A stretch of 64,000 nt of DNA, taken from positions 496,001 to 560,000 of the forward strand of contig BPUI01000003.1 of NCBI GenBank assembly GCA_019973575.1, in the 5' to 3' direction. Under the pieces are notes generated by a model. The model did not search any database. It was not told the DNA's origin and was given only the letters and a program-made list of their open reading frames with translations. The position numbers and the translations under genes were made by a program. Source of the stretch: Gemmatimonadetes bacterium T265. Lineage in GTDB: Bacteria; Gemmatimonadota; Gemmatimonadetes; Gemmatimonadales; Gemmatimonadaceae. The stretch's first letter is position 1. Each line of letters begins with the position of its first letter. This document shows positions 10,401 to 17,719 of this stretch, piece after piece.

Positions 10401-10929
10401 CCAGCTCCGGCACGATCACGCCGAACGACCATCCGTCGCACACGATGTGGTGCGCCGTGACGACGAGTACGTGCTCCTGCTCGTCCAGCCGCGCAAGTTC
10501 GAACCGCACGAGCGGCCCGCGTAATAGGTCGAACGGCTCCGCGACGACGCGAGCCCGGAGTGCCTCCACGGCAGCCCCACGGTCCACGGGCGCCAGCCCG
10601 CGCCAGTCGTGCCGGACGACCGGCACCTCGGCCGCAGGCTCCGCGACCGCGAGCACAGTGCCGTCCGCCGAGAACGTCGCACGCAATGCTTCGTGGCGCG
10701 CGACGACGTCGCACACGGCGCCAAGTAGTGCGCCCTCGTCCAGCAGACCGCGGAGCCCGAGCGCGACGGCCTCGTTGAAGGCGAGCGACGCGTCGTCGCC
10801 CATCCACGTCGCAGTCCAGATCTCGCGCTGTGCGGCCGTCGACGGCACGGCCGCGGCCAGGGCCGGGCCGGCGAACGGGTCGAACACGTCGGACGGTTCG
10901 AGGTGGTCGGGCGCGATGGCGGTCGTCAC
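4399..10929 (-). CDS. Nonribosomal peptide synthetase, C-A-PCP-C-A*-PCP
   Basis: A 2176-aa two-module synthetase. Module 1: condensation domain (about 25-445) with HHIVCDG near 160; adenylation domain (465-975) with YTSGSTGRPKG, NGYGPTE and YRTGDV; carrier with LGGHSL near 1041. Module 2: condensation domain (1085-1500) whose motif reads RHGLVWDG, keeping the catalytic second His; an adenylation-like domain (1545-2010) that has lost its core motifs (FLLHDIDAAGRATI in place of the Thr/Ser/Gly-rich ATP loop, GERARR in place of TGD, no NGK lysine); carrier with LGGHSL near 2096. There is no thioesterase or reductase, so the chain must pass to another protein, probably the NRPS-PKS downstream. 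The chosen start is GTG at 10927-10929, 11 bp after the WecG-like gene's stop; in-frame codons farther upstream overlap that gene and encode low-complexity Arg-rich sequence. The first module's substrate is unknown. Confidence 0.93.
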   Translation of the reverse strand: MTTAIAPDHLEPSDVFDPFAGPALAAAVPSTAAQREIWTATWMGDDASLAFNEAVALGLRGLLDEGALLGAVCDVVARHEALRATFSADGTVLAVAEPAAEVPVVRHDWRGLAPVDRGAAVEALRARVVAEPFDLLRGPLVRFELARLDEQEHVLVVTAHHIVCDGWSFGVIVPELAAAYSARRAGRQPELPAADSFAAYAHAAEQPDARAAADEAERYWLAQFAGGAPVLDLPTDRPRAAARTYAAGRVDHVLGADLVRRVTRAGARAGASQFATLFSAFGMLLHRLSGGENLVIGVPAAGQPACGMPRLVGHLVSMLPVRLCLTEDMPVVEALARARGQVLDAYEHQELTLGSLLARLPLARDPGRPPLVSVAFNLDKGLGAAAMPFAGLDAMLHSVPRSRENFDLFVNAVELDGAVTIECQYNVALYDAGTVRAWLAAYECLLVGLAAAASGGDAVTVGALPLTATSAGGAAAIGPVVELPARALVHRLVEGQVARTPNAIAVDDGVRALTYGELDVRANRLARHLRARGVRRGAFVGLFLERTAEMFVALLAVLKAGGAYVPLDPGHPVERLAYVADDAGIALLLTEESVRADTPLAAARPDVPVVSIDGADAPAIAAASDEPFATDADVAEPESPAYVIYTSGSTGRPKGVVVPHRAVVNLLLSVHRTPGMTADDVVLAITTLSFDIAVSETLLPLTVGARVVLTSREVAADGVQLRTLVERAGVTFIDATPATYRLLLAAGWEGGPRLRLVCTGEAMPRELGDALCARAGEVWNGYGPTETTVWSTFWRVSAPVARVLIGRPVANTRAYVLDARLRPVPVGARGELFIGGAGVSSGYLGRPELTAERFLADPFAGEPGARMYRTGDVVRLLADGTLECLGRNDHQVKLRGYRIELGEIESRLAACPGVGACAVVVREDDPDDRRLVAYVTPAASGLTDPGFADADLRARLRAALPDYMIPQTFVRLPSLPLTPSGKVDRAALPAPQESAGARGPAAGGAFVEPRTAAERLVAELWADALRVGRIGATDDFFQLGGHSLMAAQVLGRLRRDHGVELPYRRVFEAPTVERFAELVAQAMDRTARGAAPTAARREIPHDPARTRAPLTMLQHRIWRLEELDPATAATHVHGAAWRLLGDVDPDAVEGALDDFVRRHEQMRTRFELADGVPVQIVDPDARIALARVDLTHLPEDEREAAVARYVAEQESAAFDVAVAPLFRATLIAIGPREHLLHTVRHGLVWDGWSFDIFITEFCELLEARTRGRAPVLPDLPITLGDFAVWQQSYVTSPEMERQVAWWRTHLGDDLLPLELPADRPRPAQPTYRGDRVHLAFTRDEVDRLTELARAHGATLFILFLSAYNALLHRYSGQREFVVGTPVRARTRPETEPVVGAFVNTVMLRVDVDPAAPFTTLLGSVRDVTLDAFGHQDMPVELLGNNVPAVRALFSMQDARARPRAAGDVRVEQVHLPQHTATNDLTLWAMTTDERLIAVLNFSTDLFERSTAERFLRHLRTLLLSLLDEPGQAVGRLPLLADDERRAALGVPADDAAEFAMHAGAGSEATRSLFEAVVAAAAARPDAVAVRGSGAQAVTYAHLLAHAEAVRVALGDAGVGVSARVAVLADDVAARAAAILGVHAAGGAVLVLDGGDPAAYNDALAAAAGVTCAVANAGGALALGAAVPHITLDALAPAATPLAADVASGAPGEVAFLLHDIDAAGRATIAPLPRATLDALAADLAVRLGVDTSTVAVLVHSPAAPVSLLELLVPLSAGAMVAPAPAGSNVDGERLGEFLHDVGATFVAAPAETWRELEVAGWAGSAHLTAVITDGATPALLAAVARRVGRAFAVHGHAAVGLWSATTVPKDVAISACIGYDVPLVGARLFVLDARGEVAAPGVPGWLHVGGPAVDAAWRVATPDPRFVDDPRTPGARAFRTGERARRSAGGRVEVLAPEPGCLHRQGRVIGSEAVAAVLRAHPGVDDVAVVARPDGDGGVRTVAYIVPARGGEYTETQMRRRVREALPDVAVPQHFAEVDAIARDAQGAPVWDHLPPAAPWEESRAAALPTTPTEQYVATLWQEMLGASYPHATDKFFDLGGHSLLCFRFIDRVARECGVRVSPRVVLLGTLEQVAAALDAGRRGTPAGAGAAIVPPIAAGIGAAPAGVFGRLKRLIGGVA

Positions 10930-10940
10930 GGGGCAGTGGG

Positions 10941-11843
10941 TCAGCGGACGGGCACGTGGGAGACGCGCTCGCGGCGCGGACGGCAAAGCGTTCGAAGCAC
11001 GACGAGCACGAACTTCGGATCTTGAATCAGGTAGCGACGCCACAGCCGGCGCGGCTCCTGGCCGAGGCGGTAGAGCCATTCCAGCCCCGCGCGGGACATC
11101 CATGCCGGCGAGCGGCGCAGCGTACCGGCGAGAAAGTCCAGGCTCGCGCCGACGCCCACGGCGACGACCGGGCCCATCCCGGCCAACGACCGCGCGATGA
11201 ACAGCTCCTGCTTCGGCGCGCCGAGCGCGACGAACACGAGGTCGGGCCGGGCCGCGCGGAGGCGCGCGACGACCGGCGCGTCGAGTGCGGGATCGGGTTC
11301 GCTCGCAATGCGGGCGTCGTCCGTCCCGACGACGTGTACGCCGTGCTCGTCGCGTAGCCGGCGCGCGGCCTCCGCCACACTCCCCGGCCCGCCGCCTAAC
11401 AGGTAGACGCGCCACCCGCGGCTGGCCGCGAGCCGCGCGATCGGCAGCAGCATGTCCGACCCCGACAGCTTCTCGGGCACACGCGGGCGCAACACGTGCG
11501 ACGCCCACACGACCGGCGCGCCGTCGGCGAGCGACAGGCTCGCGCCGGCGTACGCCGCGCGGAACGCCTCGTCGCGTTCGGCCATGACGACGTGGTCCAC
11601 GTTCGGCGTGAACACCGCCCCGCCCTCGCCTCGTGCGACGAGCACGTCGAGCGCGTGGAGCGCGTCGCCGCGCGTAAGTACATCGACCCACAGCTCGCCC
11701 ACGCGCAGGCGCGGTCGCGTCGCGGTGCGCGCCGGCGGCGCGTACGTCGGGGCCGGCGTGTACGCCGGCGGTGCATACGTCGACGCGGAGACCGTCGGGA
11801 GGTACGGCGTCGGGGTGGGCGTGCGGGACGTCGTGCCCGTCAT
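10941..11843 (-). CDS. WecG/TagA/CpsF-family glycosyltransferase (GT26)
   Basis: 300 aa. The core (about 45-285) has the family pattern: NVDHVVMAERDEAFRAAY, the SLADGAPVVWAS segment, SGSDMLLPIA, YLLGGGPGSV and FVALGAPKQELFI. These enzymes transfer ManNAcA, ManNAc, Glc or similar sugars to a polyprenyl-diphosphate-linked saccharide on the inner face of the membrane. The first 45 residues are an unusual low-complexity stretch rich in Thr, Pro, Tyr and Ala, encoded by degenerate tandem DNA. The ATG at 11841-11843 overlaps the TGA of the upstream BY-kinase-like gene by 4 bp (ATGA), so translation is probably coupled. The NRPS begins 11 bp after its stop, which ties the megasynthases to the polysaccharide operon. 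Confidence 0.92.
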   Translation of the reverse strand: MTGTTSRTPTPTPYLPTVSASTYAPPAYTPAPTYAPPARTATRPRLRVGELWVDVLTRGDALHALDVLVARGEGGAVFTPNVDHVVMAERDEAFRAAYAGASLSLADGAPVVWASHVLRPRVPEKLSGSDMLLPIARLAASRGWRVYLLGGGPGSVAEAARRLRDEHGVHVVGTDDARIASEPDPALDAPVVARLRAARPDLVFVALGAPKQELFIARSLAGMGPVVAVGVGASLDFLAGTLRRSPAWMSRAGLEWLYRLGQEPRRLWRRYLIQDPKFVLVVLRTLCRPRRERVSHVPVR

Positions 11844-12340
11844 CGGCCCCGCACCGTGACGCTGCCCACAAAGTGCGGGTGCCCAACCGCGCCCACCGTG
11901 CGGCGCGCGTCCGCCGCGCCGACCTCGCCGAGCGGGACCACGAGCGCCGCGGCATCGGCCGCCCGCGCGAGCGGGATGGCCGACGCGCGAATGAGCGGAG
12001 ACGCGACGACGAGCAGCACGCGCTCGCCCACGGCTGCCCGGCCGCCCACCGCGGCCACCACCGCCTGCACGTCTTCGGGGGCGGCGTGCTCGGCGTCGAA
12101 CACCTCGACCGCGGTCGTCTGGTACGCGCGCGCGGCGTGCGCGAGGCGTTCGGCGAGCGCCCGCGCAGACGCGCCGGGGGCCGCGGGGATGAGGGCGAGT
12201 GAGCCCCACCCGTGCCGCTCCAGCGTGAACCAGAGTTGCGACCACTCCTCGGCGTCCGCTCCCGTGTTGGACGAGGCAACGTCGGGCGCGCTCACGGCGA
12301 ACGTGTCCGACGGGCGGGCCCGCGGTTCGATCGACATCAT
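11840..12340 (-). CDS. BY-kinase/CpsD-like protein lacking the Walker A loop
   Basis: 166 aa. Fold and position suggest the cytoplasmic ATPase partner of a Wzz-type co-polymerase (CapB/CpsD/Wzc-C): a strand-loop-helix LALIPAAPGASARALAERLA where the Walker A GxxGxGKS/T would be, LLVVASPLIRASAIPLARAAD in the position of the Walker B-prime strand, and ALVVPLGEVGAADARRTVGA as in the VxxGxT segment. The P-loop Gly-Lys-Ser/Thr is absent and there is no C-terminal Tyr cluster, so neither ATP binding nor autophosphorylation is expected. It may be a scaffold or a relic. It sits between the processive GT2 (3 bp gap) and the WecG-like gene (4-bp overlap). Two ATGs are adjacent at the start. The family call is inference from weak similarity and context. 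Confidence 0.6.
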   Translation of the reverse strand: MMSIEPRARPSDTFAVSAPDVASSNTGADAEEWSQLWFTLERHGWGSLALIPAAPGASARALAERLAHAARAYQTTAVEVFDAEHAAPEDVQAVVAAVGGRAAVGERVLLVVASPLIRASAIPLARAADAAALVVPLGEVGAADARRTVGAVGHPHFVGSVTVRGR

Positions 12341-12343
12341 GCG

Positions 12344-13600
12344 TTACGAGGCTCCAGAGGTGTGCGGCGCGCCGGCGACGCGCTCGATCGCGGGTCCGTC
12401 CGGCGCGGCGACGACCGGGGCGCGCGCGGTGCGCACCCACGTGTCGCCGCGCGTGCGCGGGTGTAAGGCGACGGCGAGCTTCCACGCGGCGTACGCCGGC
12501 CCCCACGCGAGGTCGAGGAGCACGCGCGGGCCGTGGCCGGCGAGCGCCGCGCCGCGCGCCACGTACGCCGCGAGGCAGACGAGCACCGCCCCCCACGGGG
12601 CAACGCCAAGCGGGCCGGCCCACCCGCGCCACGCGGACGCCGTGGCGATCGCGGTGCCAAGAACGGCTACCGCCACGAGCGTGGTCAGTGGCGGCACGAG
12701 CAGGTCGGCCGCGAGGTCGAGTGGTACGCGATCACGACGCGCGATCGTCGCACGGACGAGTGTCGGCACGAGACGGCGTACGAGGCCTGCGCGCCCGGTT
12801 TCCCACCGCTCGCGCTGGGTCTGGGCCGCCTCCGCCGTGGTCGGCATGTCGCCGAGTACCGTCGCCTCGGGGACGTACGCGACGCGCACGCCCGCGGCGC
12901 CGAGCGCGACGCCGTACTCCACGTCCTCGACGCGCGAGAAGGCGCGGTGCGGGTGGCGGCGCAGCGTGTCCGCGCTGAAGCCCATGCCGTTGCCGCGCAG
13001 GCCGCACGACAGGCGCAGGCGCTCGCGGCCGAGGGAGCGCGTGGTGTGGTAGCAGGCGAACGCGACGGCCATGAGCCGCGTGCGCCACGTCGCCGTGGCG
13101 TTGCGGACGCCGTACTCCGCCTGCACGGCCGCCTCGCCCGCGGCGAAGCGCGCGGCGAACGCACGCAGCAGGTTAGGCGACACGACCGTGTCGGCGTCGA
13201 CGACGACCACCGCGTCCGCGACGCCGTCCGCCAGGCACGCGGCGTAGGCGTGCGCCAGCGCGTACCCCTTACCGCGGCGCGCCGCGTCGTGGCGCTTGAG
13301 CACCAGCGCGCCGGCCGCCCGCGCGCGGGCGGCGGTGTCGTCGGTGCAGTTGTCGGCGACGACTAACACGCGGAACTTCGCACGCGGGTAGTCGAGCGCG
13401 AGCAGACTCGCGACCGTGGCGCCGATCCCGCCGGCCTCGTCGTGCGCCGGGACGACGACGTCGAAGCGCACCGAGTCGGCCGCTGGCGGCGGCGCGACGG
13501 GACGGGCCGTGGCCGCGAGCGCCGCGAGGTAGCCGGCGGCCGCCAGCGCCGGAGCCGCGGTCACCGCGAGCGCGCCGTCCACCACGGTCGCGGGCGTCAC
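12344..13600 (-). CDS. Processive family 2 glycosyltransferase, membrane protein
   Basis: 418 aa. An N-terminal membrane segment (about 8-30) precedes a GT-A domain with FDVVVPAHDEAGG, the nucleotide-binding Asp in ADNCTDDT, the DxD-like VVVDADTVV, the catalytic-base region SRVEDVEYG and QRERWETGR, which is the QxxRW signature of processive beta-glycosyltransferases. Hydrophobic segments follow at about 265-345. It probably elongates or assembles the repeat unit of the exopolysaccharide using a UDP-sugar at the inner membrane. The GTG start at 13598-13600 overlaps the TGA of the ligase/polymerase gene by 4 bp and gives the correct N-terminal membrane helix; longer in-frame versions run through the ligase gene. 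Confidence 0.9.
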   Translation of the reverse strand: MTPATVVDGALAVTAAPALAAAGYLAALAATARPVAPPPAADSVRFDVVVPAHDEAGGIGATVASLLALDYPRAKFRVLVVADNCTDDTAARARAAGALVLKRHDAARRGKGYALAHAYAACLADGVADAVVVVDADTVVSPNLLRAFAARFAAGEAAVQAEYGVRNATATWRTRLMAVAFACYHTTRSLGRERLRLSCGLRGNGMGFSADTLRRHPHRAFSRVEDVEYGVALGAAGVRVAYVPEATVLGDMPTTAEAAQTQRERWETGRAGLVRRLVPTLVRATIARRDRVPLDLAADLLVPPLTTLVAVAVLGTAIATASAWRGWAGPLGVAPWGAVLVCLAAYVARGAALAGHGPRVLLDLAWGPAYAAWKLAVALHPRTRGDTWVRTARAPVVAAPDGPAIERVAGAPHTSGAS

Positions 13601-15171
13601 GCCCGCCTCCCCGCGCCGCGCGGAACCGAAGCGCCGAACAGGCGCGTGCGCTGCGGCCAGGCGCCGGTGCTCACGGCGAGCTGGCCGGAGGCCGCGAGCG
13701 CGACCGCGAGCATCCCCTGGGTGGTCCAGGACTGGGTGCCCATGTCGGCCCACGCCTGGATGACGAAGGCGACGTACGTCGCCAGCGCGCCGTAGGCGAC
13801 GGCGCGGTCGAGCGGCGTGGCCGCGTACAGCCGCGCCCGGGCCGCGAAGAACACCCCGGTCGCGATCGGGAGCCAGAGCAGGGTGAAGCCGATCAGCCCG
13901 CCGATGCTCCACAGCCACAGCACGCTGTTGTGCGCGACGAACCGGTACTGCGGGAACACCTTCGCGATGTCGTACGCGTGCACGACCTCGACGTACGGGT
14001 GCCCCCACCCCGACCCGACGATCGGGTTCCCGTGCAGCGTCGTGATCAGGTTGTAGTTCTCGATGTCGCGCGTCAGGCTCGACGCGTCCTTCTGTGTCAC
14101 CACGGACATCAGCTTGGCGGCCGGTGCGAACACGGGTTCGGTCCTGTTGCGGCCGACGGCGACGTACAGCCCGACCGCGGGGAGGGCGGCGACCGAGGCG
14201 AGGGCGAGCGCGCGGCGCGCGCGGCGCGGGAGGGTGGCGTAGAAGACGACCGCCGCGGCGACGAGCGTCAGGTACGCGGTCCGGCGGTTGTTGATGACCA
14301 GCCCGAAGAGCGTCCACCCGGCGAGCGCGCCGGCGAAGACGACACGCCTAACGCTCGGCCGGTAGTACGCGGCGGCCAGCCACGCGGCCATCGAGACGAC
14401 GAAGAGCACCGAGTCGGCGTGACTCGTCACCGTGGCCGGGACCACGCCCAGCGGGTGGGCGATGGCGAAATAGTAGTACACCCCGATCAGGATCTTGAGG
14501 CACGATACGGCGGCCGCGACGCCGGCGAAGAGCGCCGCGTCGCGCGCCCCGCGCATCGTCGCCGAGAGGAGAAGCGCGAGCACCGGCATCCAGAGCAGCT
14601 GGCGGAACTGCCAGAGCGACTGGCGCACGTCGCCGCCCCGCGCCGCGCCCCAGACCTCGAGCGTGAGCACCGCCCCGACGCTGAGGACCAGCGCGACGAC
14701 GAGCGGCCGCGCCGGCGCGACGCGGTCGGCCGCGTCGGTCCGGTCGCCGGCGAACGCGCGCGCCGTGACTAACGCAATCAGTGCGAGTGCGATCAGCTCG
14801 AACCCGGAGATCCGCGCCGCCTCGACGCCGACGAGCTTGTTCAGGTTGTCCGTCAGCAGCAGCTGGAGCGGGTAGACCGGCGAGTGCCACACCTCGATCT
14901 CGTCCGGCAGCCGGCTCGGCGCGACGTCCGCGAGCATCGCGAGCGCCAGCGCCGCGAAGAGCGGGACGCGCGCCGGCAGCGTCGCCACGGCGTACGCGGC
15001 CGCGACGAACACCGGCGGCAGCAGGGCGAACAGCGGGTTGGCCGTGGCGAACAGGAGGGCGGTCGACGCGACCACCGTCACGCCGACCACTACCGCGGGG
15101 CCGGTGATCGCGCGGGACGCCGGCGCGCGACGAATCGCGACCCGCCCGGCCGCCGCCGTCGCGGCGCTCAC
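13597..15171 (-). CDS. O-antigen ligase/polymerase (Wzy_C family)
   Basis: 524 aa, almost wholly hydrophobic with about 11-12 predicted membrane spans. The long periplasmic loop (about 340-430) shows the Wzy_C pattern: DIENYNLITTLHGNPIVGSGWGHPY, later RFVAHNSVLWLWSIGGLIG, with Arg/His residues typical of the ligase/polymerase active site. It probably polymerises undecaprenyl-linked repeat units in the periplasm, working with the Wzz-like protein encoded just upstream and the Wzx-like flippase that starts the locus. The GTG at 15169-15171 overlaps the Wzz-like gene's TGA (GTGA). Whether it is a Wzy polymerase or a ligase cannot be told from sequence alone. Confidence 0.88.
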   Translation of the reverse strand: MSAATAAAGRVAIRRAPASRAITGPAVVVGVTVVASTALLFATANPLFALLPPVFVAAAYAVATLPARVPLFAALALAMLADVAPSRLPDEIEVWHSPVYPLQLLLTDNLNKLVGVEAARISGFELIALALIALVTARAFAGDRTDAADRVAPARPLVVALVLSVGAVLTLEVWGAARGGDVRQSLWQFRQLLWMPVLALLLSATMRGARDAALFAGVAAAVSCLKILIGVYYYFAIAHPLGVVPATVTSHADSVLFVVSMAAWLAAAYYRPSVRRVVFAGALAGWTLFGLVINNRRTAYLTLVAAAVVFYATLPRRARRALALASVAALPAVGLYVAVGRNRTEPVFAPAAKLMSVVTQKDASSLTRDIENYNLITTLHGNPIVGSGWGHPYVEVVHAYDIAKVFPQYRFVAHNSVLWLWSIGGLIGFTLLWLPIATGVFFAARARLYAATPLDRAVAYGALATYVAFVIQAWADMGTQSWTTQGMLAVALAASGQLAVSTGAWPQRTRLFGASVPRGAGRRA

Positions 15172-16763
15172 GGTCGCGGCGCCTCTCCGAGCACCGGCAA
15201 CCCTACGAGACGCGACACCTGCCACCCCTCGACGAGGCGGCCGCCCGCGAGGTCCACGACCACCGCGGCGAACGCCGCGAGCACCGCCGCGACGACGAGG
15301 CCGCCGCCCAAGACGAGTGAGATGTTAGGCCGGGCGAGGTGCGACGGGAGCTGCGCGGGGGTGATGACCGTGTAGCGGTACTTGAACGCGGCCCTCGCCG
15401 TCTCGAGCTCGATGCGCGCGCTCTCGAGGCGGTCGAGCAGGTCTTCGTAGTCGGCCACGGCGATCTTGAGCCGCGAGCGGGCGTAGGTCAGCCGCGGATC
15501 TTCGAGCGTGTCGACCGGGGCGGCGAGGCGCGCGAGGGCCGCGGTGGCGAGGCTCGCCTCCGCGCGCCCCGGGCTCTGCGCCACGTCGGACGGCGAGCCG
15601 CCAGCGGCCGCGACCTGCGTCGCGAGTTGCCGTTCGGCCGTGCGGTGGGCGGCGAGTTCGGGCGGCTCGGTGGCGAGCGCGGCGAGGGCCTGCTGCGTGT
15701 TGACGACGTCGGGGTGCGCCGCACCGCGCGTGAGACGCAGCTCCGAGAGCCGCGCCCGGAGAGCGCTCGCGCGCTGCGCGCGGTCGGACTCGGCGCTGGC
15801 GATCGCCGCGCGTTCCGCGGCCAGGTCGCGGGCCAGTGACGTAGCCGCCGGGTCGCTCCGGACGCGCCGCCGCGCGCCGCCCCACGCACTCGGGGTCGCG
15901 CGGACGACGGGCGCACGAACGCCGGCGGGCGTGAACTGCTTCACCTCGGCGAGCGCCGTGTCGATCTGCGCGTGCGCCTCGGCGACGTGCGTCTCGAGGA
16001 TCCCGATGCTCTCGCCGATGAGCGACTGCTCCGACGCGTGCCGGGCGTCGAGGAAGTTGCGCTGTGCGGTCTGCACCAGGCGCAGTGCAAGCTGCGGGTC
16101 GGGGAAGTGCACGCCGATCCGCACCGTTCCCTCGTCGGTCACGACCCAGAGTTGGCGCTGCAGAGAACCGACGATCTGCTCGCGCCATTCGTCGGCCGAC
16201 GTGTGGACGCCCAAGAGGGACTTTACCGCGTCCTTCGCCTTGCCCGCGGGCGAACGCAGGCGCGGCCACGCCTGCTCGAGCCCCGTCTCCCGGACGAGCG
16301 CGACGAGGTTCGCGTGGTTCAGCACCGCCTCCGTGGCCATGCGCGTCGGCGCGTCGGATTCCGCGGGCACGGACCGGCGCGGGTTGCCGAGCGCGGGCAT
16401 GACGAAGTTCCGCTGCGCGAGGATGCTGGTCTCGACGTCGTACTGCCGCGGCGCGACGAGCGCGGTCAGTACCGCTGCCCCGCACACCGCGCCGAAGACG
16501 CCCCACGCCAGCCGGCGCCGGCGCCGGAGCGCGCGCCACGGAAAGCCGACCATGGCGGCGAGCTGGCCGACGTCGACCACCGGCGGTTCGGCGGATTCGG
16601 AATCCGGCCAGAACACGTCGGGGGACGTTCGGCGCGTGACCGAGGTCGCCGCGCGGCGGCTGAGCGGCCCGAACGCCGACGGCGGGGGCGTGTAGCCGGA
16701 CGCGACGGAGCGGGCCGACGGCACGGCGAGCGCGGAGGAGTGCGCGGCTTCGTCGTTAGGCAT
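15168..16763 (-). CDS. Wzz/GumC-type polysaccharide co-polymerase
   Basis: 531 aa. After a Pro/Ser-rich cytoplasmic N-terminus (1-75) comes a first membrane helix (LAWGVFGAVCGAAVLTALVA), a long periplasmic region with the Wzz domain start (APRQYDVETSILAQRNFVMP) and extended heptad-rich helices (about 230-470: AERAAIASAESDRAQRA...), then a second helix (ISLVLGGGLVVAAVLAAFAA) preceded by the YTVITPAQLPSHLARPN turn typical of the family. It controls chain length and export with the Wza-like lipoprotein. No kinase domain is attached; the kinase-like protein is separate and degenerate. The ATG start lies in a GCCTAAC heptamer (ATG CCT AAC), 75 bp after the small membrane gene. Confidence 0.9.
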   Translation of the reverse strand: MPNDEAAHSSALAVPSARSVASGYTPPPSAFGPLSRRAATSVTRRTSPDVFWPDSESAEPPVVDVGQLAAMVGFPWRALRRRRRLAWGVFGAVCGAAVLTALVAPRQYDVETSILAQRNFVMPALGNPRRSVPAESDAPTRMATEAVLNHANLVALVRETGLEQAWPRLRSPAGKAKDAVKSLLGVHTSADEWREQIVGSLQRQLWVVTDEGTVRIGVHFPDPQLALRLVQTAQRNFLDARHASEQSLIGESIGILETHVAEAHAQIDTALAEVKQFTPAGVRAPVVRATPSAWGGARRRVRSDPAATSLARDLAAERAAIASAESDRAQRASALRARLSELRLTRGAAHPDVVNTQQALAALATEPPELAAHRTAERQLATQVAAAGGSPSDVAQSPGRAEASLATAALARLAAPVDTLEDPRLTYARSRLKIAVADYEDLLDRLESARIELETARAAFKYRYTVITPAQLPSHLARPNISLVLGGGLVVAAVLAAFAAVVVDLAGGRLVEGWQVSRLVGLPVLGEAPRP

Positions 16764-16838
16764 ATGACCGCCCGTGAGGCGGCCGGAGGCGCGTGGGATC
16801 GACAGCATGGGCGGAGGACGGCCGGGGGCGTCGTGTGG

Positions 16839-17009
16839 TCACCCCAGCCGGGGGAGCACGTAGAGAATGCCGACGAGGTAGGCCGCGTACGAGGCGGCGA
16901 CCCAGGAGACGGCGCGCCGGAGCGCGCGCGCCGGCGACGGGTGGCGCGCGGCTCGCATCGGGAGCACGACGGTGGCGGCGAGCACCGAGATGAGCAGCAG
17001 CTTGCCCAC
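16839..17009 (-). CDS. Small two-helix membrane protein
   Basis: 56 aa, begins with GTG at 17007-17009, five bases after the Wza-like gene's stop. Two hydrophobic segments are obvious: KLLLISVLAATVVLPMRAA and AVSWVAASYAAYLVGILYVL, joined by a short basic loop with HPSPARALRR. It is in the same direction and sandwiched between the exporter and co-polymerase genes, so it is probably translated. A small inner-membrane accessory of the export complex is a reasonable guess; I do not recognise a named family. The frame uses the same third-position G/C bias as its neighbours. Confidence 0.62.
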   Translation of the reverse strand: MGKLLLISVLAATVVLPMRAARHPSPARALRRAVSWVAASYAAYLVGILYVLPRLG

Positions 17010-17014
17010 GGTTC

Positions 17015-17638
17015 CTACTCGGCGACGACGACGTCCCCGTCGCGGAGACGGAACGCGGCCGCCTGCGGCGACCCGCCGGTGACCGCGCCGAAGGTGAAGC
17101 GGATGCGCACCGGCTCCGGCGCGCGCCGCATGACGTAGATGCGGTCCGAGTGCGCGAACTCCGTGAGGCCGCCCGCGTTCGCGAGCGCCTCCGCGACCCC
17201 GCTCCCCTCGCCCAGGGCGAACGACCCGGCACGTACGACCCGGCCGAGGACGCTGACCGACACCGGCCGGCTCTCGTCGAGCGCCACGCTCACGCGCGGC
17301 GCGAGGACGAGGTTGGCCTGGCGCAGCCGCTGCTCGAGGTCGCGTGCGACCTGCGGCGGCGTGCTGCCCGCCACGGGCACGTCGTTGAGCAGCGGTACGG
17401 TGATGCGCCCGTCCGCGCGGACGCGCGTGCGGGTCGAGATCTTGTCGTTGTCCCACACCTGCACGGCGAGCACGTCGCCCGGCGTGACCACGTACTCCGC
17501 GGCCGTGGCCGGCGGGGCGTACCGGTCGGACCACACGTAACGCGGGGCCGACGCGCACGCGCCGGCGGACGAGAGACCGAGGAGGAAGAGCGCGAAGCGG
17601 ACGAGCGTGCGACCGCGGCGCGAGGCGGACGGCATCAT
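17015..17638 (-). CDS. Wza-like polysaccharide export lipoprotein
   Basis: 207 aa. A basic N-terminus, hydrophobic core and lipobox ending SSAGAC give a lipoprotein signal with the acylated Cys near residue 28. The Poly_export domain follows (EYVVTPGDVLAVQVWDND, VRADGRITVPLLNDVPVAGSTP, ARDLEQRLRQ), then one SLBB-type domain (PVSVSVLGRVVRAGSFAL, VAEALANAGGL). It is about half the size of E. coli Wza, having a single SLBB and no C-terminal amphipathic helix, as in many short-type OPX proteins. These need a separate outer-membrane barrel, and the adjacent gene at 17720-18910 could supply one. Either of two adjacent ATGs (17638 or 17635) may be used. Confidence 0.9.
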   Translation of the reverse strand: MMPSASRRGRTLVRFALFLLGLSSAGACASAPRYVWSDRYAPPATAAEYVVTPGDVLAVQVWDNDKISTRTRVRADGRITVPLLNDVPVAGSTPPQVARDLEQRLRQANLVLAPRVSVALDESRPVSVSVLGRVVRAGSFALGEGSGVAEALANAGGLTEFAHSDRIYVMRRAPEPVRIRFTFGAVTGGSPQAAAFRLRDGDVVVAE

Positions 17639-17719
17639 GGGGCGGCGACGGCAGAGGTGGGAATCGGGGAGTGCGAGATGCGACGGGCAGCCGGGACGGG
17701 CGCCCTCACACGGGCGCCC

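Noticed and set aside
11496-13052. 518-codon plus-strand frame over the glycosyltransferase genes
   Set aside because: Low-complexity Arg/Ala/Ser product; the opposite strand carries recognisable WecG, BY-kinase-like and GT2 proteins.
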